In this document: piece after piece, positions 56,306 through 64,000 of the stretch
Layout of the letters: every line of letters starts with the position of its first letter
How positions within the stretch are numbered: the first letter of the stretch is position 1
NCBI GenBank assembly: GCA_046346665.1
Contig: JAXMHQ010000025.1
Coordinates: forward strand, 18,809-82,808
Length of the DNA stretch: 64,000 nucleotides
Reading direction: 5' to 3'
Origin: JAXMHQ01 sp046346665
GTDB lineage: Bacteria; Verrucomicrobiota; Verrucomicrobiia; Limisphaerales; JAXMHQ01
Notes under the pieces: model-generated
Database searches by the model: none
Seen by the model: only the letters and a program-made list of their open reading frames with translations
What the model was told of the DNA's origin: nothing
Program-made: the position numbers and the translations under genes

Positions 56306-57418
56306 ATGACAACCACCCGTGAAGCGAGGTTCGCAGCGCAGGACTGGCTGCGCGCACAGGCGGGGCAATTCCCTGAAATGATTGGCGCTGTCCTGGCAGG
56401 ATCCGCGCACACGCGACGCCCCGACGAACCGCATCCGGCGGGTTCCGATGTGGACCTTCTGATTTTCGTCGACTCTGAGGTTCCTTCAGAAATCCTCGAG
56501 CCGCATGGACGGTTCGCTCCGCGCAAGCTGGTTTTTCGCGGAGTCGTGCTGGAACCCTCCTTCCACGATGCGCGTCGCATCGCCGATCCCGAGGTTGTGC
56601 TGGGCGATGTGCACCTGGCCCCCGTTTTTTGTGATCCTGACATTTTGTTCGATGCCAGCGGCCGGCTTCAGAAGCTGGCGTCCGCGGTGAAACCGGCGTT
56701 TCACCAGCGCACACATATTCATCGGCGCCTGCATCACGCCTTCCATCCGCCCAGCCCCGCCGGGCCTGGCATCGTCGTCCAGGATCTTCCCGCGCTTCGC
56801 GCCCCGTGCTGGCGGAATGCGTTTTTCGCCTTTGATATCGGTCGCGCCGCGTCTGCCGTGCTGGTGGCCGGGCGCCGCTACCCTACCGTCCGGCGGAGTT
56901 TTATCGTCGCCCGGGAAGTGCTTTGCCAGGCCGGCCGGGAAGACCTGGCCGACGCGTTGCTTCGACTGCTGGGCAGCTTCGGCCTATCGCCTTCGGATGT
57001 GGAATCGCTCGCCGCCGAACTGGAGCGGTCCTATGACGTCGCGGTGGAGTTGCGCCGGACGCCGGTGGTGATGGACTGGAACGTTTCGCGGGACGCGCGG
57101 GAGTTGGAGCGCGCGGCGGTGCGGGAGATGATCGGGGCCGGGTACCATCGAGAGTCGCTGTTTCACGTCTTGCTGTTGCGAACGGTGGTTCAGGGAATCC
57201 TGGAAAACGATGCGCCGGGGGAGGTGCTGTCGCCGTCGCGCGCGGGTTACGGGAGATTGCTGGAGGCGCTGGGGATAGAGGGGAGCGAGGCGCTGCACAA
57301 CCGGGAACGGGAGTTGCGCGGGTTCATGCCGGTGCTGCAAGGGTTCTGTGAAGACCTGGTTGCCACACTGTCGACAGGAGAAAACGGATTTGAAAACAGG
57401 GCAGGGGAACCTGTTTGA
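56306..57418 (+). CDS. Pol-beta-type nucleotidyltransferase domain protein
   Basis: A cytoplasmic protein of about 370 aa. The nucleotidyltransferase signature is AGSAHTRRPDEPHPAGSDVD, with GS at 32-33 and DVD at 48-50, spaced a few residues wider than usual. The third aspartate cannot be placed with confidence. The remaining helical part (RLLGSFGLSPSDVESLAAEL) has no clear family. An in-frame start at 56255 lies in repeat sequence, so 56306 is preferred. It may transfer a nucleotide to a small molecule or protein. Confidence 0.75.
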   Translation: MTTTREARFAAQDWLRAQAGQFPEMIGAVLAGSAHTRRPDEPHPAGSDVDLLIFVDSEVPSEILEPHGRFAPRKLVFRGVVLEPSFHDARRIADPEVVLGDVHLAPVFCDPDILFDASGRLQKLASAVKPAFHQRTHIHRRLHHAFHPPSPAGPGIVVQDLPALRAPCWRNAFFAFDIGRAASAVLVAGRRYPTVRRSFIVAREVLCQAGREDLADALLRLLGSFGLSPSDVESLAAELERSYDVAVELRRTPVVMDWNVSRDARELERAAVREMIGAGYHRESLFHVLLLRTVVQGILENDAPGEVLSPSRAGYGRLLEALGIEGSEALHNRERELRGFMPVLQGFCEDLVATLSTGENGFENRAGEPV

Positions 57419-57500
57419 ACACGAGAAAACGAAATCCACGAAGGCGGGAAAGCAGGGTTGAACAGGAGGCAGCAGAGGTAGTGGAGAAAAGCGTTTTATA

Positions 57501-57592
57501 GCGGTTTACCGTAAACCGTAGCCGCAGGTAGGGACGCCGCGCTGCGGCGTCCGCGGTCGGCGCAGCGCGCCGACCCTACCTTTTGCGGCTAC
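57501..57592. repeat. Nested palindromes with outer GTAG...CTAC ends
   Basis: GGTTTAC-C-GTAAACC (57503-57517) is followed by an outer GTAGCCGCA/TGCGGCTAC pair (57518-57592). This encloses GGTAGGG...CCCTACC and inner GC-rich stems. The rest of 57419-57655 shows no ORF. Confidence 0.8.
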
Positions 57593-57655
57593 GACATTTC
57601 TTGAGCCGCTCTAATGACAGCGCAGGTCGCGCATGAATGTCGCGACGCCCCGGAC

Positions 57656-59032
57656 TCACGGCGTAAGGTGCAAGCGGTACCACTGCGATGCTGAGCCCGC
57701 GGGCACATTCGTGGAAATGGTCGCGCCGTTTGTTGAGGTGCAAACGGCCGTCCAGTTCACCCTGTTGCTGGAAGATTCGAGGGTGGACGTTAATCCGGCG
57801 AGGGTTGGGGCTGTGATCGCCACTATTCCCGGCGCGGTCCTTGAGATCGCGATTGTTCGCGGCGCGCCCACCCAGAAAAAGAGTTGCCGCCAGGCGAATC
57901 CCGCAAGATAAGTGCTGCCTGCGAGGTCTTCGTGCGCGCTATCCACCATGTAGCCTTGAGCCACCTGCCAGGCGTAACTCACGGAGGGAGTCATGCAGTC
58001 CACGTAGACCCGGTTATGGTCCACCGCCACCTTCCTGAAAACAGCATTCTGGGCTGGGGTCCAGCCCGGGGAATTGGTGTCGGTGCTGCAGTACGGAGTC
58101 CCGATGTAGACGATAGCGCTCGAGGGAACACTGTTCGAGAACCACTCCTCCAGATTAAGCAGCCCGTTCGAAGTGCCCAGCGAGCTGTCCTCCTTCATAT
58201 GGAGCATGATCAACTGTGGGTTTAGCGCCTTCAAAATCGGCTGTCGGATCGACATTGGAACGTTCGTCATGTCGCTGAGCGCGATTCCCCCGCGGTCCAG
58301 GAAGGCCATCTTGATCCCAGTCGCGGTGCTGTCCGTCATGTCGGGCCCGCCGATGACATAGTTGGTCCCGGTCAAACCGTCCACGCGCAGCCGGTGATAA
58401 TTCCGGTTGAGCACCACGTTTGTATAATGGCCGGCAGGGGTGGGGCTGTAGCCGTCGATGGTGAGCACTCCGCCCCAGGGACCGCCGTTGGTTGAGATGG
58501 AAATTTGCATCGTTCCGCCCAACGGCTGAGAAACATAAAATACCCCCACGCGATCGCACCAGTAACCAGTGTAGTAAAGCTTGTACCACCATAGGGCGCT
58601 TCCCGGCGGGAGAATGAAGTGATCCGAAAACCAGATGTTGTCGACAGGCAGATACTTCGCGCCGTTGGTGACCACATACAGCGAATTATTCTGCCAATTA
58701 TTCAAGGAAATACCCGTGAATCCAAAGAGATTCCCCATCCGATTCATGATCACCACGGCTATGGACTTTTCAGAATCGGCCATCGAATCGCCGAGAGACA
58801 GGAGGGTGGTGGAGGTGTTCGTCCGGCCTGTCTGGGAATTAAACCCGGAAAGCATTTCGGCATTTGTAGTCGACAAATCCTGCGCTTCAATAGGCAAAAT
58901 GCAGACCGTTAAAACGGTTGCGGCGAGTAAGACCGATTGGCTCCTTGGCAACTTCAAATCAGGCTTCGCATGTAACTGCGAACAAATCCATGGCTTACCC
59001 CAAACTGATCTCGGATAAGCTCTCTCAACCAA
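57656..59032 (-). CDS. Secreted SGNH/GDSL-type hydrolase-like protein
   Basis: A signal segment (VLLAATVLTVCILPIEA) is followed by the GDS block (LLSLGDSMADSEKS) and, near the C-terminus, DSAHEDLAG, which places a catalytic Asp and His three residues apart. A further VIGGPDMTDSTATG may hold the oxyanion residue. The last ~70 residues (TSTLESSSNRVNWTAVCTST) are a sorting-like domain seen in other exported proteins here. The start is uncertain: TTG at 59032, with TTG at 58951 as another choice. Confidence 0.65.
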   Translation of the reverse strand: MVERAYPRSVWGKPWICSQLHAKPDLKLPRSQSVLLAATVLTVCILPIEAQDLSTTNAEMLSGFNSQTGRTNTSTTLLSLGDSMADSEKSIAVVIMNRMGNLFGFTGISLNNWQNNSLYVVTNGAKYLPVDNIWFSDHFILPPGSALWWYKLYYTGYWCDRVGVFYVSQPLGGTMQISISTNGGPWGGVLTIDGYSPTPAGHYTNVVLNRNYHRLRVDGLTGTNYVIGGPDMTDSTATGIKMAFLDRGGIALSDMTNVPMSIRQPILKALNPQLIMLHMKEDSSLGTSNGLLNLEEWFSNSVPSSAIVYIGTPYCSTDTNSPGWTPAQNAVFRKVAVDHNRVYVDCMTPSVSYAWQVAQGYMVDSAHEDLAGSTYLAGFAWRQLFFWVGAPRTIAISRTAPGIVAITAPTLAGLTSTLESSSNRVNWTAVCTSTNGATISTNVPAGSASQWYRLHLTP

Positions 59033-59157
59033 CTCTCACGATGTGACCGTTTCTTTCGTTGCGGTCACAAAGGTTGTCTCATGGTCGACTATAAGAGTCA
59101 AATGGAAAAGACAACATATGGCCGCAATGATTCAGGGGTGCTACTTCGGCGGTTTGT

Positions 59158-59691
59158 TTAGCGTGATCCGGCCGATTTCGGCGGCAGGACGAGGATTTGG
59201 CCGAACATGGCGTTTGGATGCAGAGAGCAGGCGAATCGGTAAAGACCCGGCTCGTGGAACGTGAACACGAAGGCCGTTTCCTGGAGCGGGGGCAATCGCC
59301 AGTTCATCAGCACCTGCGAGTCGGGACCGAACAGCATGAACGCATGGTTGTCGTCGGGTTGCAGGTTCCAGAACCGGATGCGGGTCGGTTCGTCCTGGTG
59401 GACCGCGAAGAAGTTTGGCGAAAAAGCGTAGACCTCGCCGAATTTCTCGATGGTCTCTTTGGGCCCGGTTTCATTCACCGCCACGCGCTGAGTTTGCACC
59501 AGCACCTGGGCCGTCGCGGCGCCGTTCGTGCTGACCGAAACCAGTCGCGAGGCCTCGGCGTTCGGCAGGTAGAACGAAGCCGGGTCGAGTGCGCGATGCA
59601 GATTGCCCGTCGAGTCCTGCGGCGCGCTCGCGCAGCCGCTAACCAGCATCGCCAGCCCCAACGTTCCTGGGATCCACGCTTGTTTGATCAT
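59158..59691 (-). CDS. Cupredoxin-domain lipoprotein
   Basis: A lipoprotein signal ends at LVSGC (C20). The cupredoxin domain carries all type 1 copper ligands: H116 (DDNHAFM), C155, H158 and M162 (CSLHPNAM). The beta strands VYAFSPNFFAVHQDEPTRIR and AFVFTFHEPGLYRFACSLHP fit. It probably binds copper in the periplasm as an electron carrier or for copper handling. No partner gene is adjacent. Confidence 0.9.
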   Translation of the reverse strand: MIKQAWIPGTLGLAMLVSGCASAPQDSTGNLHRALDPASFYLPNAEASRLVSVSTNGAATAQVLVQTQRVAVNETGPKETIEKFGEVYAFSPNFFAVHQDEPTRIRFWNLQPDDNHAFMLFGPDSQVLMNWRLPPLQETAFVFTFHEPGLYRFACSLHPNAMFGQILVLPPKSAGSR

Positions 59692-59819
59692 GTTGAATTT
59701 GCCGCCGCAATGACCGGGCCCGAGGCGGTCGGCGGGGCGCCATTAAAGTTCTTCGTGCCGCACGGAAATGCAAGCGCGGCGCCCTGCAATTCCCGGGGTG
59801 CGATTCTGTCGAAAACGCG

Positions 59820-60956
59820 CTAGCGAGACGGCAATCGGCCATCGGGAGCGGCAGGGGCAACCATCTGCTCCGATTTCACAAACACCTCCGCCGGCACTCC
59901 CAGGTCGTGCTTGATCATCACGTCCCGGTCCCATGGATTCTTCATCCGGGCGATGGTCAGTCGTTGCCGGAATGAAAGTCTGAACCAATACCAGGGCGAC
60001 ATCAGCGGCGTGTTGATCAATGGAAAGTCCGATCCATAAACCAGCCGTCCTTTGAACTCGGGCCGGGTCACGGCTTCCTTCAGGCTCCCGGGCTTGGTGA
60101 CCAGCGTCAAGGCGGAGATGTCCGAATACAGATTCGGAAACTCATGCATCAGCCGCGCCAGTCGATCCGGACCGCGCTCGCCGCCGTAGGATTCGGTCGA
60201 CGCAATATGGGCCGCGATGACCGTGACGCCGAGGCTGAGCGGGAGGCGCAGTCTCTCGGGGTCGCCGAGATCCACGGTGGATCGGGAGAACGATTTCTCC
60301 CGGCCGGTGTGCGAGAGCAGGGGCAGATTCAGCTCGGCCATTTTCCTGTAAAACGGGACCAGCTTCGGATCCGCCGGGTCGATATCCATGATCGGCGGGA
60401 TCCACTTTATCAGCACGGCTCCGTGGGCACGGGCCCATTCCAGCCGATCCAGCGCGTCGTTGCGATAGGGATTCACCGAGGCGCCGAACAGCAGGTTGGT
60501 ATGTCGCGCAGCCATGTCCGCGATGAATTCGTTCGGGACATAAACCTCCGTCCGGTTTGTGTCGAGGTTGCCTTTCGAATCCACAACCCCATCCAGCGCC
60601 AGGAGCACCGCGCTCCGGATGTGTTCACTGCGGCCGATCGACTCCGAAATCCGGTCGGCCACAAGGGAATCTCCGCGCTCCCGGATTTCAGCAAGGGAAA
60701 CGCCGAAGCTGTGCAGGTAAATTTTAAAGCGCGCGCTGTCGCGGAGGGCGGGGGAGACGAAGCAGCCGCTGTTGCCGGCGCCGATGCCCGCAATGTGGCA
60801 ATGCATGTCGACCACCCGGCCGGGGAGGGGTTCGACCGGTCGATAAGGCCGCGCGGGTGCGCAGAACCAGGCCAGCGCGACGATTCCGAGGCTGACCATG
60901 CACACCGCCTTCCAGCCCGCCAAACCGGTTTTGAGCCTGAAATGCTTGTTCTGCAT
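59820..60956 (-). CDS. Amidohydrolase (metal-dependent TIM-barrel hydrolase)
   Basis: The start at 60956 opens a signal-like helix (GWKAVCMVSLGIVALAWFC). The amidohydrolase_2 pattern has VVDMHCHIAGIGAG (metal ligands), LLFGASVNPYRNDAL, LSHTGREKS, VIAAHIASTES and RLVYGSDFPLINTPL, with the last Asp. It probably hydrolyses a C-N or C-O bond, or decarboxylates, outside the cytoplasm. The substrate is unknown. Confidence 0.88.
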   Translation of the reverse strand: MQNKHFRLKTGLAGWKAVCMVSLGIVALAWFCAPARPYRPVEPLPGRVVDMHCHIAGIGAGNSGCFVSPALRDSARFKIYLHSFGVSLAEIRERGDSLVADRISESIGRSEHIRSAVLLALDGVVDSKGNLDTNRTEVYVPNEFIADMAARHTNLLFGASVNPYRNDALDRLEWARAHGAVLIKWIPPIMDIDPADPKLVPFYRKMAELNLPLLSHTGREKSFSRSTVDLGDPERLRLPLSLGVTVIAAHIASTESYGGERGPDRLARLMHEFPNLYSDISALTLVTKPGSLKEAVTRPEFKGRLVYGSDFPLINTPLMSPWYWFRLSFRQRLTIARMKNPWDRDVMIKHDLGVPAEVFVKSEQMVAPAAPDGRLPSR

Positions 60957-61031
60957 GCGGCCAACATAGAAAACAACGGCGGAGGATCTGAGTCGAAAAA
61001 AATGGCGGCAACATCGAGAGCCAAACATGCC

Positions 61032-61062
61032 GACGCGAATTACCGCGAATTGACACGAATTT
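61032..61062. repeat. GCGAATT-type 10-bp periodic repeat
   Basis: GACGCGAATTACCGCGAATT then GACACGAATTT: three units at about 10-bp spacing, in the divergent gap 60957-61168. The GGGGCGAGACTCCGTCGAGC string follows at 61070-61089. Confidence 0.8.
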
Positions 61063-61168
61063 CAGCGGGCGGGGCGAGACTCCGTCGAGCCCTGACTCGA
61101 GCGGTGCGCGCAGAGCGATCCCAAATCCAAAATTGGCAGTTCGGTTTCCGGGCGCTATGCTTCGCGTC

Positions 61169-61504
61169 ATGCCCGTTTACCTCCAATGCCAGCGTTGCAC
61201 GGCCTGCTGTCGCTGTCCGGGCCAGGTGCGCCTGGGGGATGCCGAGATCACCCGGATCGCCGCTTTCCTCGAATTGACCGAGCACGATTTCATTCAGCGC
61301 TACACCCGGCTGCGGCACGACCGGCGCGGGCTGGTGTTGCAGGAGCAAGCGGACGGCGCTTGCATCTTTCTCAAGGGAATCGATTGCGCCATTCAGCCGG
61401 TGAAGCCGCAGCAATGCCGCGATTTTCCGAACGGCTGGAACTTTCCCGGGTTCGAAAAATTCTGCAAAGCCATTCCGATTTCAACCACGGATGAACACGG
61501 ATGA
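61169..61504 (+). CDS. YkgJ family Fe-S/Zn cysteine-cluster protein
   Basis: A small protein with the YkgJ cysteine pattern: CQRCTACCRCPGQVR near the N-terminus, then CIFL, CAIQPVKPQQCRDFP and WNFPGFEKFC. The cysteines probably bind a metal or Fe-S cluster. ATG at 61157 is an alternative start. The last residues (STTDEHG) and the stop are inside a CACGGATGAA repeat. Function unknown. Confidence 0.82.
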   Translation: MPVYLQCQRCTACCRCPGQVRLGDAEITRIAAFLELTEHDFIQRYTRLRHDRRGLVLQEQADGACIFLKGIDCAIQPVKPQQCRDFPNGWNFPGFEKFCKAIPISTTDEHG

Positions 61505-61631
61505 ACACGGATTGAGACCAAAAGGCTTTGACCGGTCTTCGCTGAAGCTACGACCCGGCAGGCGCGAATTGGCGCGAATTACCGCTAATTGTTTGGGAAG
61601 AATCCGCGGGAATTGACGTCAATTCGCGTCA
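61479..61631. repeat. Block of ~10-bp periodic repeats spanning two gene ends
   Basis: CCACGGATGAACACGGATGA (about 61485-61512) is followed by GCGCGAATTGGCGCGAATTA (61562-61590) and AATTGACGTCAATTCGCG (61611-61628). It provides the stop of the YkgJ gene and the last codons of the gene at 61619. Confidence 0.82.
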
Positions 61632-62566
61632 GGATTGCCTGGCTTGCGCGTTGGTTTTTGGGGACACAATCCTGCCAGGGTGGCACGGACGGTTTCCAGC
61701 GAGCCCACGATCACTTGCATCCGGCACGCGTAGGCGCCGGGGGCGATGCCGTTCGGATTGTGGATTCTGAAGACGCAATTCCACTTGCTGACTTTTTCCG
61801 AATCGAATTTGAACCGGCCATAGGTGCGGTCGGGAATCCTCGGATCGGGCGGGGAATAAATTCCCATTGCATACCGTCCGTCGCGGGTGGAAACCACGAC
61901 CGGCCGCGGCTGCTCACCGGGTCCAGCGTCCAGCGGAGCCAGGGTCCCCGCGGCGGCATCGAAAGTCCAGAACGTGTCGAACTCCGCGGGCATGTAACCG
62001 GTCAGCGCCTCGAAGGTTCCCTCAACATGCGGCTCACCCTCGGGCAAGAAGAAGACGACCGTGTAATCGATCGCGTTTGGAAATCCGGGAACGCCGATGT
62101 GAACCAGCTTGGCAAGACGGTGGTTGGACAGAGCGGTGGTATTCGCCGCCGGGTTGGTTCCCGAAAATTCGCCCGGTTGCAGCCAGAACGCCATCTGGTT
62201 GGTCGTCACGAGTTCCGCCCCCGACGCTTTCAGATACAACAACCGGCTGCTGCTGCGTGGGCCGGCTCCGTCGTCGCGCGATCCGGCTTCGGTGGGGTTG
62301 AACGCTTCGTTGCGCAGCAGGCCGCCGACGTCGAAGTTCGCGGCAGACTGCAATTCGCGGCCGTGATCGGCTGCGTCGAGGAACTCCTTCCCGTTCCATT
62401 GGAGCGAGTCAATGGCTCCGGCCATGCGGGCGGAAGTGCGGAGGACGATTTCGGACGACCCGGCACGCGCGCGAACGACCGAGTCGCCGTCCGGCGCGGA
62501 AACCTCGGGGGCGCCCGCCCAGAGTCGTGCGGCCAACGCCAGCGGGAGCAGCCGGATCAATCGCAT
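61619..62566 (-). CDS. Secreted hypothetical protein, possible sugar-active fold
   Basis: The start at 62566 opens a signal peptide (MRLIRLLPLALAARLWA). The mature part is beta-rich (VVRARAGSSEIVLRTSARMA, GAIDSLQWNGKEFLDAADHG, KFDSEKVSKWNCVFRIHNPN). It may be a carbohydrate-related beta-sandwich, but I recognise no family. ATG at 62581 is an alternative start. The final DAN and stop lie within a GCGAATT repeat. It lies just downstream of the next glycosidase-like gene. Confidence 0.7.
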   Translation of the reverse strand: MRLIRLLPLALAARLWAGAPEVSAPDGDSVVRARAGSSEIVLRTSARMAGAIDSLQWNGKEFLDAADHGRELQSAANFDVGGLLRNEAFNPTEAGSRDDGAGPRSSSRLLYLKASGAELVTTNQMAFWLQPGEFSGTNPAANTTALSNHRLAKLVHIGVPGFPNAIDYTVVFFLPEGEPHVEGTFEALTGYMPAEFDTFWTFDAAAGTLAPLDAGPGEQPRPVVVSTRDGRYAMGIYSPPDPRIPDRTYGRFKFDSEKVSKWNCVFRIHNPNGIAPGAYACRMQVIVGSLETVRATLAGLCPQKPTRKPGNPDAN

Positions 62567-62683
62567 GTTCCGCGGGTGCATTTGAAAATCATCCACGCAT
62601 TCATGAATCCGTTTATCCATCAGGAATGGGCTCGACGGAGCCTCGCCCCACCGTCGGGTTGATGAGCGGTGGGTCTTGATCAA

Positions 62684-63661
62684 TCATTTCTCTCCGGCAT
62701 CCCGCTCCGGAAGTACTATCCAGTGTTCACCGTCGCTGGAACTCAACAGTCCGAACGTCGTGATTTGTTCTGCGGAAGTCCCCATCAGGATCATCCGCCA
62801 TTGCTGCCCGTCCTGCCATACAAACGGCGCACCGTATTTTGCCGCCATCCACTTCTGGCGCGGAATGTCAACCGGCCCGGCCAGTTTCCATTTGATCAAA
62901 TCCGGCGACGTCGCAAGGGCCAGGTGTTGTGCCCCGAGGCCCTCGCTGTAAATCATGGTCCAATGATCGCCCGTGCGAAAAATCATCGTGTTCTCCACGC
63001 CGTCCGGCGCGGCGGCTGACCGGCCGATGAGCGGCGCATCCGGCGTGAGAATGTCCCAATGTTTGAGTTCGGGATCGCGCGTGACGGCATGGCCCATCAG
63101 GTTGGCGTGCAGGGTTTCTCCGCCGGCGTTGGTGGCAAAATTGGCCGAGCCCACGAAGAAGCAATGCAACGTGTCGCCATCCACGACAAAGCTGGGGTCA
63201 ATCACCCGGTGGAGTTTGTTCCACGGCAGATTCAGAGCCTCCGCCAGGAACGGCCGGGGCTGCGACCATGTGTCGAGATTCGTGGATTCGGCGAAGACCA
63301 GTTGCGTGGGACGGTCCGGATAAGTTTGATACGGCAGCAGCCAGCGTCCATGCCACCACACGACGTCGCCAGGCGATGCGCAACCGGCGGGCGAGATGTC
63401 ACGGCCGTTGGTGAAGTGGACGAAATCTTTCGTGAACACCTCCGCGATGTGCCAGTTCGTGGCGACGTTCCAATCCTTCTGGCCGGCGGAAAAGCGGGAG
63501 TAAAAAATCCGGTAGCCAGCGGTCGTTTTCATCACGGACGGGTCGCGCAGGTTGTCTCTTGAAATCCAGACCGGATTGCGAAGTTGGCTGACATCTGCCG
63601 CGCGCAGCGACGCAAGGATCCCGCCAAATGCGATTGCCATCAAAACCCTTCCGAGTCTCAT
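62684..63661 (-). CDS. Secreted glycoside-hydrolase-like five-bladed propeller protein (GH43/117-like)
   Basis: The start at 63661 opens a signal peptide (MRLGRVLMAIAFGGILASLRA). The protein has repeated blade motifs such as VWISRDNLRDPSVMKTTAGY, RLVFAESTNLDTWSQPRP-like and GAPFVWQDGQQWRMILMGTS, with DPS and an ENTMIF segment where acidic catalytic residues could sit. This resembles GH32/43/117 propellers. The activity, perhaps on arabinose or galactose residues, is inferred. An alternative start is 63676. Confidence 0.78.
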   Translation of the reverse strand: MRLGRVLMAIAFGGILASLRAADVSQLRNPVWISRDNLRDPSVMKTTAGYRIFYSRFSAGQKDWNVATNWHIAEVFTKDFVHFTNGRDISPAGCASPGDVVWWHGRWLLPYQTYPDRPTQLVFAESTNLDTWSQPRPFLAEALNLPWNKLHRVIDPSFVVDGDTLHCFFVGSANFATNAGGETLHANLMGHAVTRDPELKHWDILTPDAPLIGRSAAAPDGVENTMIFRTGDHWTMIYSEGLGAQHLALATSPDLIKWKLAGPVDIPRQKWMAAKYGAPFVWQDGQQWRMILMGTSAEQITTFGLLSSSDGEHWIVLPERDAGEK

Positions 63662-64000
63662 AAAATTACCCGCCATCTGTTTTGATCACGCCCCAAATCA
63701 CCCATACGCCCAAATGCACTGTAAACCGCCACAAGCCAATAATGGATATGTCGCACACGGAATACACGAAAGAAGTCAGAAGCGCTCTCCCGGTTTGGGG
63801 CGTTGAGAAGAGCCGACATTCTATCGGTCACCATCCGTGTTCATCCGTGTTTATCCGTGGTTGGAACTTCCTGCTCGTCTGACCAGAGCAGATGTTTGTC
63901 AGCCAACGAGTTCTCCAGAAAATTCATCGAATTTAGAGCCTATGGAGCGATTTTCGATGCCGTTTTCTGCTCCATAGGACGCAAACGCACGATTCGTGTG
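63662..64000. other. End-of-window intergenic region
   Basis: CATCCGTGTTCATCCGTGTT-type repeat at 63831-63862 is the inverse of the CACGGATGAA family. I see no ORF or terminator in the rest. Confidence 0.6.

Overview
The window is GC-rich bacterial chromosome with dense genes on both strands. The gene content points to a heterotrophic Verrucomicrobiota bacterium, perhaps near the Pedosphaera/Limisphaerales group. The reasons are a DUF1800/DUF1501 pair, a lone GFTLTE-type prepilin, secreted LamG, InlB-repeat and RTX proteins, PEP-CTERM sorting tails, GH95 and GH43-like glycosidases, and many intergenic palindromes. This is inference from gene content; no rRNA is present.

Layout. 0-6.2 kb: FKBP isomerase, an ABC export system (ATPase plus two FtsX/MacB-type permeases), NDH-2 and a type IV prepilin. 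6.4-20.6 kb: DUF1800/DUF1501, tilS, ftsH, a LamG protein, an O-antigen-ligase-like protein, holB, aroQ, accB-accC and a secreted repeat protein. 20.9-33.4 kb: GH95 fucosidase, M48 protease with LemA, an esterase, a sensor kinase, acetyl-CoA synthetase and a large secreted protein. 33.4-34.5 kb: an intergenic block with three 260-bp composite tandem repeats and a 14-bp tandem repeat, ending at tRNA-Arg(ACG). 35.15-40.9 kb: the standout region, an integron gene-cassette array. 40.9-64 kb: a membrane protein, two universal stress proteins, an RRM protein, infA, PEP-CTERM and RTX proteins, an ECF sigma factor, a two-component pair, a FAD oxidoreductase, an aldo/keto reductase, a nucleotidyltransferase and several secreted proteins or hydrolases.

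The cassette array holds at least eight small plus-strand ORFs, each starting 1-18 bp after a core site (GTTAGGC-like). Most are followed by an attC-like site with an inverse core (GCCTAAC-like) and pairing arms. Seven attC sites are clear and two look degenerate. Four of the clear ones share a near-identical long body, as in a sedentary chromosomal integron. No integrase gene is in the window. The integrase position next to the first core holds a 65-aa minus-strand ORF, flanked by tRNA-Arg. Cargo includes Imm26-like and SUKH-like proteins, small lipoproteins, membrane proteins and probably a PEP-CTERM protein.

The second theme is repeats. GTAG-initiated hairpins (REP-like), some paired head to head, occur across the window. 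Runs with about 10-bp periodicity (CACGGATGAA and GCGAATT types) also recur, and three genes end inside repeats. Three genes carry single-base frameshifts in G/C homopolymers, which suggests consensus errors rather than real decay.
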